DNA of 64,000 nt from Rhynchopus sp. YZ270_cl-10. Taxonomy: Eukaryota; Euglenozoa; Diplonemea; Diplonemida; Diplonemidae. Below are positions 52,932-62,270 of this stretch, piece after piece (position 1 is the stretch's first letter; every line of letters begins with the position of its first letter). The notes under the pieces are model-generated. The model saw only the letters and a list, made by a program, of their open reading frames with translations. It did not search any database and was not told the DNA's origin. Made by a program: the position numbers and the translations under genes. The stretch spans positions 496,001 to 560,000 of the forward strand of contig OZ037845.1 in NCBI GenBank assembly GCA_964035575.1. Reading direction: 5' to 3'.

Positions 52932-55134
52932 CTAAATAGCATCAACAGAATTGCATACCGTCTCGGGGTCTTCCTCAGGCGTGGCCGTGAAGTAGCACTG
53001 CTTCCCTGTGATGGACGCCTTCCGCTTCAGCCGCCCTATAGGCTGCGCGAAGGAGGGTAGTGAACTAAGCTGCGACATCGTTCTTGGTATCCCCCCGGCT
53101 ACCTGCATCTCCTGCCGTACACCTACATTCGACCCACCACGTTTGAGTGGTACACATAGACTGGACTCACGACGTTCTCCCAAATCCGGAACCTTTTCCA
53201 CCGTTTCGAGGGGGTCTTGATCGCTTGAACGCCGAAGACGAGAAATTCCATTGTCCCTTCCTGCTGGCGCTTTGGGGAGTTTTGCTACTGGATCTTCGTG
53301 TCTCGGTCTGGTAGGAAGGACTTGCGTGCTTTCGGCTCTTTCTAATGAGGAAAATCCGCCGAAGGAGCGTCTGCGCATGGAGCGGGTGAGAGGTGCCTGG
53401 TCTACAACAGCGTTTGCCCCGTACTCATCGGAGACCATGTAGGTGCCGAAGGTGTCCATGAAGTCGCGGTCGGCTTGGAGAAGCTCGCCGAGCTTCATGT
53501 TGTAGGAGACCTCGAGGGATTTCTCTTTGTTGACTTCGGGGATGTGGAGGGTGCGCATGGGGTCGGGGAGGCGTGTTGTCCAGCGGTAGCGGTGCTTGTA
53601 GACCAGATGCAGTGTGTTGAAGAGCCCCCGATGCAGCTTCAGGATGTGGCGCTGCAGGAACTCCAAATTCGACTCCGCCTTAGAAGCACGCAGCTCCATA
53701 TTATGCTCCTTCTCTGCAGTCTCCTTATTAAGCTCCTGAAGGCGGCGCTGGTAAACGGACACCTCAAGACGCAGGTCGTATACCTCCTTGGGTGTGTCAG
53801 GGCGGACGTTGACCTGGATTTCAACGTCGTTGGTGCTGTACCGTGTGGTGCGTATGCGTTCGGCTTCCTGATTGGGGGGGTGTGGTGGGTCAAGTGTGGG
53901 ATGAAGTTGAGGGGGGAGTAACATACTTCACGCTCTTTGGAGAGAATCGATTTTGTAAACCCATTTATCTTTCGGGCAAGCTCTGCGACGGTTTGCTGTG
54001 TTGTGGAGAAGTTTTTGTTTTTGTTTTCAAAAAAAAAATCAATACCTTTGACCTAATGAGGGTCTGCTCTATTGTCTTATAGAATTCTTCAAATATCTTT
54101 CTGAAAGGACGTGATGTAGGACGTGCCCCGCCACCCGCAAGCTGCGAGGACTTCTCGTTGAAGAGAAGCCACAACGTTTGGAGCGTGCGATCACCCATCT
54201 GCTTCAACTCCTTTGCTGACTCGCCTATCTCCTCTCTGCATTCTAGGAGCAGAGGTGCGTACGACGATCGCTCGAGAAGCGCAAGCACATGAGAGTCATC
54301 TGGGGCCTGCAACTGCACTCGGTCGTTGAATTTGAGGTCGCGGCCAAGGTTTGCGCGGGCCTCTCTGTGCTGCTGGTAGCGCCCCTGCTTTAAGGTGTTC
54401 ATGAGCGAATGCAACGTGTCGGTCGAGTATTCGTCTTCATACTCCATGCAGGTTTTCTCAAGCTTTTGGAGGCGTTTTTGCATATCACGGTGCATCTGTT
54501 TGTTCTCTTTCTGAAGAACTTCGATTCTACGATCTGCCTGTTGTTTGAAGAGCTGATGTGCTAGGAGCATCTTCGCCTTCTCCACACCACGGAGGTGGAC
54601 CTCCTCGCTGCTCTCCCCTGCACCGCTCTGGCTGCGCTGTCGCTGTGTGTTCTGTAGCTGGAATTTTTCGTATTCGAGCTGCATCTGGTTTGACTTCATT
54701 AAGGAGAGCTTCTTGCTGATTTGGTCGTATTTGTCAGACAGCGCCACCACCTCCTCATCTCTGTCCGAAAGCTGCTTGGTGCGAGCCCGCAAATTATCCC
54801 TCAACCCTGTTAGCTGCTCCTCCTTCGCCTTCAGCTTTACCAACAAAAAGTAGACCTTATCCTTGTGTTGCTTTGCTATGCTGGCCTCCTCGATGACGCG
54901 CTTCTTGAGAACGTTGTACTCAAAGAGAAGGTCGTCGTTGGTGCTTTGTTCTGTGAGGAGTGCGTTGTTCATGCCGTCTGCGTCTGTGGTGGTGTCGTTC
55001 TGGGGATGTGAGTGTGCGCGGCTTTGTGTCGTGTCCATAGGATCGCCCCCCACATCAATCATCTCAGGCGGCGTCTCACTACCAAAAGCCTCATCTGCGA
55101 TGAGAAGTCGCTCGACTCCCCCCGCTTTTAACAT
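52932..55134 (-). CDS. Three-exon coiled-coil protein
   Basis: Exons 54046-55134, 53927-53995 and 52932-53867 join in phase 0 at both junctions (introns 53996-54045 and 53868-53926) into 697 aa. The start MLKAGGVERLLIADEAFGSE at 55134 is chosen as the first ATG of the protein-like part; the frame is open to 55539 but that stretch looks non-coding. Long coiled coils span ~65-215 (YNVLKKRVIEEASIAKQHKD and on) and ~390-450. A more globular part in between has SSYAPLLLECREEIGESAKEL. The Arg/Ser-rich C-terminus (RSMRRRSFGGFSSLERAEST) carries many RxxS phosphosite-like motifs. Probably an axonemal or cytoskeletal component; no family is recognised. Confidence 0.75.
53868..53926 (-). other. 59-nt intron
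   Basis: GTATGTTACTCC...CCAATCAG joins SKERE to EAERIR in phase 0. Confidence 0.75.
53996..54045 (-). other. 50-nt intron
   Basis: GTATTGATTTTTTTTTTG...CAACACAG joins IRSK to QTVAEL in phase 0 and yields a 23-codon exon between the two introns. Confidence 0.7.
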
Positions 55135-55369
55135 TGCACTCCTGAAGGGGGGGGTGTGGGTGTGAGGTAGAAATAAAAATGCTGCTTTCGGTCGCAACAC
55201 CGTGAAATGGCACAGTGCCGAGATGGGACTCACCGACTCGCGATGACACTGCCAAGACGACATGACATGTCTGGAACAAAAGGTCCAAGGGGTTAAATTC
55301 GATGTAGCGTTCAGCTTCCCCCAGGACATAAGGAATATTTGGTGCAAGGTATAGAAGACGTCGGGTTGA

Positions 55370-55930
55370 TCACCGGTGGTGGCGCCGTGGAAGAGGGCAG
55401 GCAGCTCCACCGCACCAAAGGCTGAAGCGCGAAGCATGGGCGCTCGGCCAAAAATATGTGTCCGATCGATGATGAGCTCGCACAGTGGGTGGGCACGACA
55501 ACTGTCGCTTGTGGGCTCAACGGTTCCGACCTGGGGCAATGGTTCGATGATGCTGTCACCGCCCTCGTAGGCACCAACGAGCCTGCCACAATCGAGAGTG
55601 ACATCACCGTTGTCAGCCTAGACATCAAGAAATTCGATGCAAATGTGGTAGACGAACTGCTGTTCAATGAGCTAAATGGCTGGCCTTACTGCAAGGGAAA
55701 TCGAGGTGGGATGGGTGGTGGATGCTCCCCTCACAAACTAAAGCATACGTGAGAGAGTCCTGAAATACATCGTACCGGATGGCGTGGCGAACGCCCTCAC
55801 GACGCTCCGTACGGCAACGTGTGAGGGTATGTCGTTATCGTGCAGGAGGGAAGGGGTATCAAAGAGAGGTAACGCGAGCATGGGGTTCAATATGGGATAG
55901 GTACGTTTTACAAACAACTGGTAGGGGGAG
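55370..55930 (+). mobile_element. Fossil RNA-virus polymerase (RdRp) fragment
   Basis: The only plus-strand protein-like signal in the window. Remnants of three palm-domain motifs occur in the expected order: a motif F-like KAEARSMGARPKICVRS, a motif A-like VVSLDIKKFDANVV (D-x4-D as in noda- and tombus-like polymerases), and a motif B-like stretch ending RGNASMGFN. The segment is broken, with at least two breaks, and incomplete; the motif C (GDD) region was not found. It looks like an endogenised positive-strand RNA-virus sequence (noda/tombus-like superfamily), moderately old. It is intergenic, antisense to the host genes. Confidence 0.45.
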
Positions 55931-56130
55931 GGTGGAGGGGAAACTGCGGTGTGCCTGGGTGGGGAATAACATATGCACAAACAGGGGGAAGAAGGCGGTC
56001 GTGAAAGTAGGGCGCTTTTCTCGGGAACCACAGGCCCCGAAAAAAGAACAGGTTGAAAAATACAACATTCTGTAAGAAAATCTAAACAGGTTGGTGGGGA
56101 AAGTAAACAAAAAGTACAAAAAAAAATTTG

Positions 56131-56163
56131 AAAGTCGAATGTGCCTCAGGTGCACACATTTTT
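56131..56163. repeat. E-type hairpin near stop of EF-hand copy 2
   Basis: Folds as TGTGC-CTCAGGT-GCACA (56140-56156). It lies about 50-75 nt downstream of the stop codon, so it is probably in the 3' UTR on the minus strand. Confidence 0.55.
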
Positions 56164-56208
56164 TATCAATGGACAACAAACGTACAGATGAGATTAACTG
56201 ACTTCGTA

Positions 56209-57793
56209 TCAGTAGTATGTGGACTTGGCAACACCGACGGGGCTTGTGTGGCGGGCAACAGCAGGGCTGTCGTACTGAACGGGGTACAGAGAGGGCTCCC
56301 TTGCCTGGGCCAGGCTGTCGTAAACAGAGGCGCGTGCTGCTGCGCCAGCAGCAGCAGTGTATGAAGCAGTAGTGACAGGTGCCACGGGCAGTGCAGCTGG
56401 CTGTGCTGCAGTGATGCGTGGAGGGCTCGGGGCACGTGTCTGGCGGCCAGTGAAGCATTGGAAGTCCTGACGCAGCTTCATCTCCTTGGACTCAAGGCTG
56501 TCGCGCTGCTCCCTCAAACGCACCTCCTGCTCAAGCAGCGGTTTCTCCTCATCATCCACCTGCCTGCGGCGTGCGTTGAAGTCAATGTTCTCCTGTTCCA
56601 GCTGCTGCACAGTGCGCTCCTGCCCGTCCACAGCCTGTCCTGCATTCACCTCCTCTGCCTTGCGCTGTGCCTCACGCTCCTTCGCAGCAAGCAGGTCACG
56701 CTGGTCCTGGTCGCGCTGTGCCAGCTGGCGTGCCACCTCGTTCGCAGCGTCACGCAGGGCTGCTGCAGCCGCACGCTCACGCTCCTGGCGTGCAGCCACC
56801 TCCGCCTCCGCGTCCGCAGCACGGTCGCCAGCAACGTGCACCTCACGACGTGCCTCGTTCTCCGCAAGCACCGCATCCTGCTCGCGTGTCTGTGCCTGCG
56901 ACAGCTCCCCACGGCAGCGCTCTGCTGCCGTGCGCTGCATCTCCACCTCGCGGTGCTGCTCTGCAAGCACACGCTCAATCTCACGCAGACGCTCCTCCGC
57001 CTTCGCCACCTCCTGCTCCTGCGCCTGCAGCCTGCGTGCTGCCACCTCTACAGCACGCTGTGCCTCCGCAAGCTCAATCTGACGCTGCCTTTCCCTGTCC
57101 TTCGCACGGTTCAGCTCAGCCATGCGCTCACGCAGCTCCTGGCGGGCACGCTCTGTTTCGTCGTGTGCAGACTCAAGTGCGCTCTGTTGGTGGTGTGGTG
57201 TGGTTAAAGTGTTCTTGAAGTGGAACAGTGATGAAGGTGAACACAAACAACAAAACACACCTTTGCCTGTGCCTCACGTGCCTGCACATCTGCCACAATC
57301 TGCAGCTGTGTCTGCAGCTTGTGGTCTGCAGCATCAGTCTCCTGCTGAGCCTGTGCATACGCAGCACGTGCAGCTGCCTCGCGACTGCGCAGCTCGTCCA
57401 GCAGACGCTTGGCCTCCTCAATCGCCTCCTTCTGCGCAATCTCCGTCCAGAAGTCCTTCGCACGGTAGTACACACAGTCAATCAGCGTGGGGTACATCTC
57501 CCCAAAGCGCTGGAACTCCGCCAGCGACACAACACGGTCCTGGTTCGAGTCCGCCTTCTCAAACAGGTCCTGCACGGTTGCTGAGGTGAACCCGACATTC
57601 AGCCTTCTGAAGCCAGACGAGAACGCCTCCGTGTCCAGCGAGCGTGTCTTCCTTGCGTCAAAGTCCTCAAACAGACGTCTCACCTGTTGTGTGCGGTGAA
57701 CATGGGCCAGCACGGTTCACTCTTGTCACATACCTTCTCGTCGTGGTTCGCGTGGTCGTTCCAGACTGCCTTGGCTGCGACTGCGACTGCCAT
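56209..57793 (-). CDS. EF-hand coiled-coil protein, copy 2
   Basis: Three exons, 57734-57793, 57261-57683 and 56209-57183, encode 485 aa. The body (EF-hand pair and ~300-residue coiled coil) is almost identical to copy 1, 6,818 bp away: a D/A change in DFDARKTRSL, V/I in NIDFNARR, and S/C in QCFTGR are among the few differences. The leader (MAVAVAAKAVWNDHANHDEK) and the C-terminal ~85 residues (SPPRITAAQPAALPVAP and on) are unrelated to those of copy 1. The sharp borders between identical core and different ends point to gene conversion of the core. Confidence 0.85.
57184..57260 (-). other. 77-nt intron, EF-hand gene copy 2
   Basis: Identical by eye to the intron at 50366-50442. The first intron of this gene is 57684-57733 and differs from that of copy 1 at about three bases. 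Confidence 0.8.
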
Positions 57794-59397
57794 TGTTGCT
57801 TTGTGTGCTGTGTCAAACAGATTGCTGTGCGATGTGGAGGTACACTACTAAGAACACGTTGACAAAGGTTGAAATAAGAACGACATCGGAGCAGCCAAAC
57901 CACCTCACAGCACACCTTCCCTTCCCTTGAGGACGAGGGTCTACATCCACACCCCTTACCCCCAAAAAACCAACGGGTACAGATACAAAAGACTCAAACC
58001 TCTTTATTTGTTGGTATTGTACACCGACAGGACACATGGCGACAACGTTTTCTTTTTCTTTTTTGCCCCCCATTTGCCCTCTTCACAGAGTCTGCTTAGA
58101 GGGAAAACGGGGGTACGAAGTTAAAATAAACAAAAGACAAACTGAGGAATATCGACAGCCTGCTTCAACGAAACGGCTGCAGATGCTACAAAAAAATTTT
58201 TTGGAAAAAAGCTTTGAAAGATGGGGCTCCCTTCCCTTTAGACTTTTGTTTCAAAATAAATGCGATTTTTTTTTCTTTTGCACCTCTCGGATACAAAGCA
58301 GGAAACAACCGAACTAAGAGCGAAGCAAACCGCTCAGACGGCATAGTCGTAAGACAAAAAAAAAGGGATAACCCTCACACAGGCGACAATAAATAGAGGG
58401 GAAAAAAAATGAAAAAAACGGTGCGATATATGCCTCAAGGGACGGCAGGTAGGCTTAGTGGGCTATCGAGAGAAAAAAAGGTGTGTTATGAACGATATCT
58501 TCCTCTTAGGGTGTACGCACCTTCAATAATATGATTAAGACAAAGGAACGAAAGTTGGAATGACGAAACCTAAGCCTCGCAGTGCGTAGTCACCTTAAGG
58601 AAAAAGAAGCATTGGGTTAAGGTATTTACCCGAAAAAGAGGAGAATTTTGTTAAAGAGTTATACAACAAAGTAATGCGGGGAAAAAAAGAAGAGGGAAAA
58701 AAAAGAAAGAAAAGTTTGTAAGATGATCCTAAGCCTCTCGTGCTTAGTCACCTTATCATAATCGTTATCGCACAGCATCAAAGAAAACGTTTAGAAGATG
58801 AACCTTTGAAAAAAAAATTTATGTTGGTACAGACAAGAAGTAGTCGGCAATACAACTTAGTTTTAAAAAAAGAAACGCTAATGGATGTGTTTCTCGCGCA
58901 ACAAAGAAAATTTGAAGAGATGCGAAGCTTCGATACACAATCTTTTAAGAAAGAGAAAATAACGCAGTTTTTTTAATTTCTTTTACATCTCCAAGAATGC
59001 AAACTATGGTCAATACTGACCTTTTCATAACTCCCCTCCCCTTTTTCCAAGGGAACAATCTAAAGAGTCACACTTTTTTTTTTTTGTGCCGACAATCACT
59101 TTACAACCTAGGTAAAGAATCTGCACTCAATACCAGCCAATGCACAGCATGATTTTTGTAGTCAGTTTGAGTAAGACTGATTTTTTGGGCCAGGCCGAAG
59201 ATCGGACACTTCTCGTACTCCCGCATGCGAGAGGGGTACGAGATGAGTCAGTCTAACTCAGACTGACTACAAACCATGGTACAGAGCATTTTAATTATTT
59301 TTCCCCCTTCTCTTCCCCTCTTCTTCCAACTACACCTCGACCCTCAAGCCGTTCGTGAAGATTGGAAAATACGGCAAATCTCCTTCCATTCCCCACA
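57794..59397. repeat. Spacer with hairpin modules and a cruciform
   Basis: An F-like module lies at about 58425-58455 and D modules at about 58560-58605 and 58713-58775; the latter folds as CTAAGC-CTCTCGT-GCTTAG at 58729-58747. Family H occurs at 59086-59130 and a long inverted repeat at 59158-59270. No gene is seen. Confidence 0.55.
59158..59270. repeat. 113-bp two-tier inverted repeat
   Basis: The outer arms 59158-59180 and 59248-59270 are 23 bp with two mismatches. An inner perfect 8-bp stem TCTCGTAC/GTACGAGA (59211-59218 with 59236-59243) encloses a CCC...GGG-capped loop. It could be a foldback element or a structured RNA. Confidence 0.65.
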
Positions 59398-60504
59398 TTA
59401 TGCAACACAATGCGGACATCTTGGCCCAACTGAGGATATTACGGTAAGACAGAGGGCAGCAGTGATCAGAATATCGGGACGCCTTTTGCCTTTATTGCCA
59501 AGGATGTGTTCGACCACTTTAGAGGCTACTCCACGAAAGAGCGCGTTAACGTCCTTTACATTGCCTGTGTAGCTGGCGATACGGCGTACAGACTCCACTG
59601 CGACAGCTTGGGGAAGCGAGATCAGCCAGTCATATGTAGCCGGACGCAATGCATCCAATCGTGGTAACGGTTCTGTCCCTACTGCCTGCAACAACACTTC
59701 AACAAGGTATCCAGGAACCGGCTCGACCGCTCCGCAAGCACTTTCTGCATCGACCGCATCAATGGCCTCGCGTACCACTTCCTCCAATGTTTCTGCACAT
59801 TGCAGTGCTATCGCTGCCCTTGCGATGACTGCCCTCTGAAAGGCCTCAGGACGCCTCAACAGCAGCCCTATCACTTCGTTGTTCACAACCTCTGCCAGCC
59901 CCGACGCTTTAAGAATCCGTTGCGTTTGAAACGGAAGCAGCAACAACGGTGTTGTCTCAGGGAGCTCTGCGGTGAAAGTCGTTGGAGTTGCGAGCCACGG
60001 AGAATCCGCGGTGGCTGCTGTAGAAAAGCCGTGATAAAGCTTCGCAACATTGGAGACAGGTGGTGGTGCTGCACAAAGACGTTGTAGACATTCGCATGCT
60101 AAGGGCGGACTTTGTTTGACACATTCCTTCACCAAACGAACACCATGTCTTTCCCAAGCTGCGTCGCTTAAGGTATGCTTCGTGTACACCAACCACGCCA
60201 CCACCGCATCCGTCAACGGCTGCACACGAAGCACAGCAACGCCACTACCTTCATCATGCACACCCTCACACCCCCGCACCTCCCCTTCAAGGAACCGTAC
60301 CTGCTCCCGATGAGGGAGCTGCACCACCACCCCAACCAAACCAGGGTTAAGGTGGCTCACCCGAGCGTACTCCGCAGCCTCGTTGCAAAGAAGCGACCAA
60401 CCGTCCAATCGAGGCTGCAAATGAGGGTCGTATGTTGTGTGGTGGTGGGGGAGATGGTGTCGAGAGTGATGGTGCGCACGCCCCTCAGGGGCGAGGCTCT
60501 CCAT
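59398..60504 (-). CDS. Uncharacterised protein, hnRNP-Q-acidic-like C-term
   Basis: A 368-aa frame. A His-rich N-terminus (HHHSRHHLPHHHTT) is followed by a largely helical protein without signal peptide or membrane helix. Near the C-terminus, YDWLISLPQAVAVESVRRIA and NVKDVNALFRGVASKVVEHI resemble the acidic (NURR-type) helical domain found at the N-terminus of hnRNP Q/R, where an N-x-AF-x-GV pattern recurs. This match is by eye and weak. The last ~25 residues look unconserved and may be read-through of an unrecognised splice site. Confidence 0.55.
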   Translation of the reverse strand: MESLAPEGRAHHHSRHHLPHHHTTYDPHLQPRLDGWSLLCNEAAEYARVSHLNPGLVGVVVQLPHREQVRFLEGEVRGCEGVHDEGSGVAVLRVQPLTDAVVAWLVYTKHTLSDAAWERHGVRLVKECVKQSPPLACECLQRLCAAPPPVSNVAKLYHGFSTAATADSPWLATPTTFTAELPETTPLLLLPFQTQRILKASGLAEVVNNEVIGLLLRRPEAFQRAVIARAAIALQCAETLEEVVREAIDAVDAESACGAVEPVPGYLVEVLLQAVGTEPLPRLDALRPATYDWLISLPQAVAVESVRRIASYTGNVKDVNALFRGVASKVVEHILGNKGKRRPDILITAALCLTVISSVGPRCPHCVA

Positions 60505-60754
60505 TAAGAAAAAGAGAGAATTTTTGTGTAAGGGACGGGGAATGGAGGGAAGAGGGAGGGGAGTAAGTTGTCTGTGAAGAAAGGGGGGCGAATGGGGTGA
60601 ATGGGGTGTGGTTAATTAAACCACAGTATGTCGCTTCATCACAGCGGTGGCGAGTGGCATGTGACTTCTGCCCAGTGCCCTGAGAATTGGTTTGCGCTCT
60701 TTGCAGACTAAGGGTAGAAAAGGGCTGGTTTGAATCCTCCCTTGGAGGAATTGC

Positions 60755-60885
60755 ATGACCGGCTGTACCGGGGGATACCCAACCATGCAGTACGACATCC
60801 ATTTCGTGGTTTACATCTGATATGTGCTACTCCCGCTTCCACTCATCAGCCAGATGAACGGGGATCATTGCAAAAACAGGGACGC
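60755..60885. repeat. Dispersed repeat family C copy
   Basis: GACCGGCTGTACCGGG, then ACCCAACCATGCAG, then CCCGCTTCCACTCATCAGCC. It matches 515-640 and partly 39465-39525. Confidence 0.6.
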
Positions 60886-61523
60886 GAATCCTGTGTGATG
60901 TGGGTCTGGTTGGGGGAAAAATGGGGGTGAGGGTGGATACCTTTTTTATTCCTGGTCTGCCCTCCTGGGCTGTGTGTGTGTGTTTTTTTTTTGTGTTTTG
61001 TTTTTGCAAGGTTTTCTGGGTTTCGTTCACAATTCCCCCAACCCCCTCCCACAATACTCCTACACAGGATTCTTTTTTCTCTCCTACACATCCCATCACG
61101 ACTCATGTCGTAGATGAAGTCCACCATGCTGTCCGTTGTGTCTTTGTACTGCTCGTAGACACCAGGCATGCTGAAGACCTCCATCGACTTTGCGTTGTCG
61201 TCAATCCACCACCATCTGTCCCCGGCAAAGTCTTCTTCTGTTTCACGGGCGGCCTTTTCTTTTCCTATCTTTGCAACAAGTCTGTCATTGATGAAGTTCA
61301 CACCGGGAAGTGTTCTGTTGAAGTCGACGTGTACGCCGGGCTTGGCGACGGTCGTTGGGACAGGGAAACCATCTATGTCCTGCATTCGTAGCTGCTCGTA
61401 GTATCTCTTGTACGGGCCCTGCAACGACTGAAACAAGAGCGACAGCGTCAGAAGAAACACCGCCACTCCGATAATTTTCCTGATGCTCACATGCTTCGCT
61501 GTGCGGGACACTCCTTTCCTCAT
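60846..61523 (-). CDS. Single-pass membrane protein, possibly split
   Basis: The ATG at 61523 (MRKGVSRTAKHVSIRK) gives ~225 aa; an ATG at 61535 is also in frame. A basic N-terminus precedes a membrane helix at ~19-35 (IIGVAVFLLTLSLLFQSLQG), which suggests type II topology with a lumenal or extracellular C-terminal part (YYEQLRMQDIDGFPVPTTVA to DSMVDFIYDM). After ~DFIYDM the frame becomes Lys/Thr/His-rich and runs into dispersed repeat family C, so the true gene probably splices or ends near 61105. No family is recognised. Confidence 0.5.
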   Translation of the reverse strand: MRKGVSRTAKHVSIRKIIGVAVFLLTLSLLFQSLQGPYKRYYEQLRMQDIDGFPVPTTVAKPGVHVDFNRTLPGVNFINDRLVAKIGKEKAARETEEDFAGDRWWWIDDNAKSMEVFSMPGVYEQYKDTTDSMVDFIYDMSRDGMCRREKRILCRSIVGGGWGNCERNPENLAKTKHKKKTHTHSPGGQTRNKKGIHPHPHFSPNQTHITQDSRPCFCNDPRSSG

Positions 61524-62270
61524 GGTTTGGGTCACTTAGCCGAAATGGCCAAGTTCTTGGTTTTGGGCAAACCCCGCCCAAGCCCCCAACCCCAACCCCA
61601 AAAAAGGGATCTTTGAAATCCGGGTGAAATCGGGTGAAATTGGGCTCAGGTGGGCACAAGGTGGGGCTCTGGGGGGGCTATTGTGGGCTGGTCGCGGGAC
61701 ACCACATCATATTCTGTGAAAATTCGCTGAAATTTTATTCATTTTTTCGTGTCCCCACCACAAGCCGGGATTGGCTCGGAAATGCAATAAAACTACCTAT
61801 TGGGCGGAAAAAAACAACAGGAAACTTGCGCACTTTTTTTTGCCTTTCTTTTTCGAAAAATTTCAAACGCCCCAGAGTTAGGGTCGGGCCGAGTCGGCCG
61901 ACTTTCTGATTTTCCGAACAGTCGTCCCGACTATAAATATTTTTTCGTTATATTTTCCCTTCCGTCTGACTGTTCTTCCCGCTTCCGCTTCCCTGATTCC
62001 ATCCCCTTTGTCCTTTATGGTACTCGTCCCCTGTTTTTCTTTCTTCTTCAGCTTTTTCTTTTTCTCTTTTTCTTCCTCGTCTTCATCCGCCTTTTTTGCA
62101 GTACTACGGTAAGTGCAGTCATCTACTGACACATTTCCAAAAGAATGGGCGTTACTTTCTTTTTCATGAAGATAAGCGAAAACCCTGCTTGCCAGGTACA
62201 TAAACACTGAATGCAGCTTGTCCAGCATCACCTCACATTTTGCAAGACGGCTGGTTAGGCAGTTGGTCAT
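61524..62270. other. Spacer with family B remnant
   Basis: A diverged family-B unit at about 61715-61795. The minus-strand frame 61878-62270 is largely a Lys/Glu-rich reading of a TTTTTC-type tract and begins directly at the stop of the next gene, so it is not accepted. Confidence 0.45.

Noticed and set aside
53940-54060. Reading the coiled-coil region 52932-55134 as two separate genes
   Set aside because: Two short GT-AG introns and a 23-codon exon join the frames in phase, matching intron sizes in neighbouring genes.
61878-62270. 130-aa Lys/Glu-rich minus-strand frame starting at the stop of the RHS-like gene
   Set aside because: The middle is a reading of a simple pyrimidine tract, no motif is seen, and the direct stop-start contact is likely chance.
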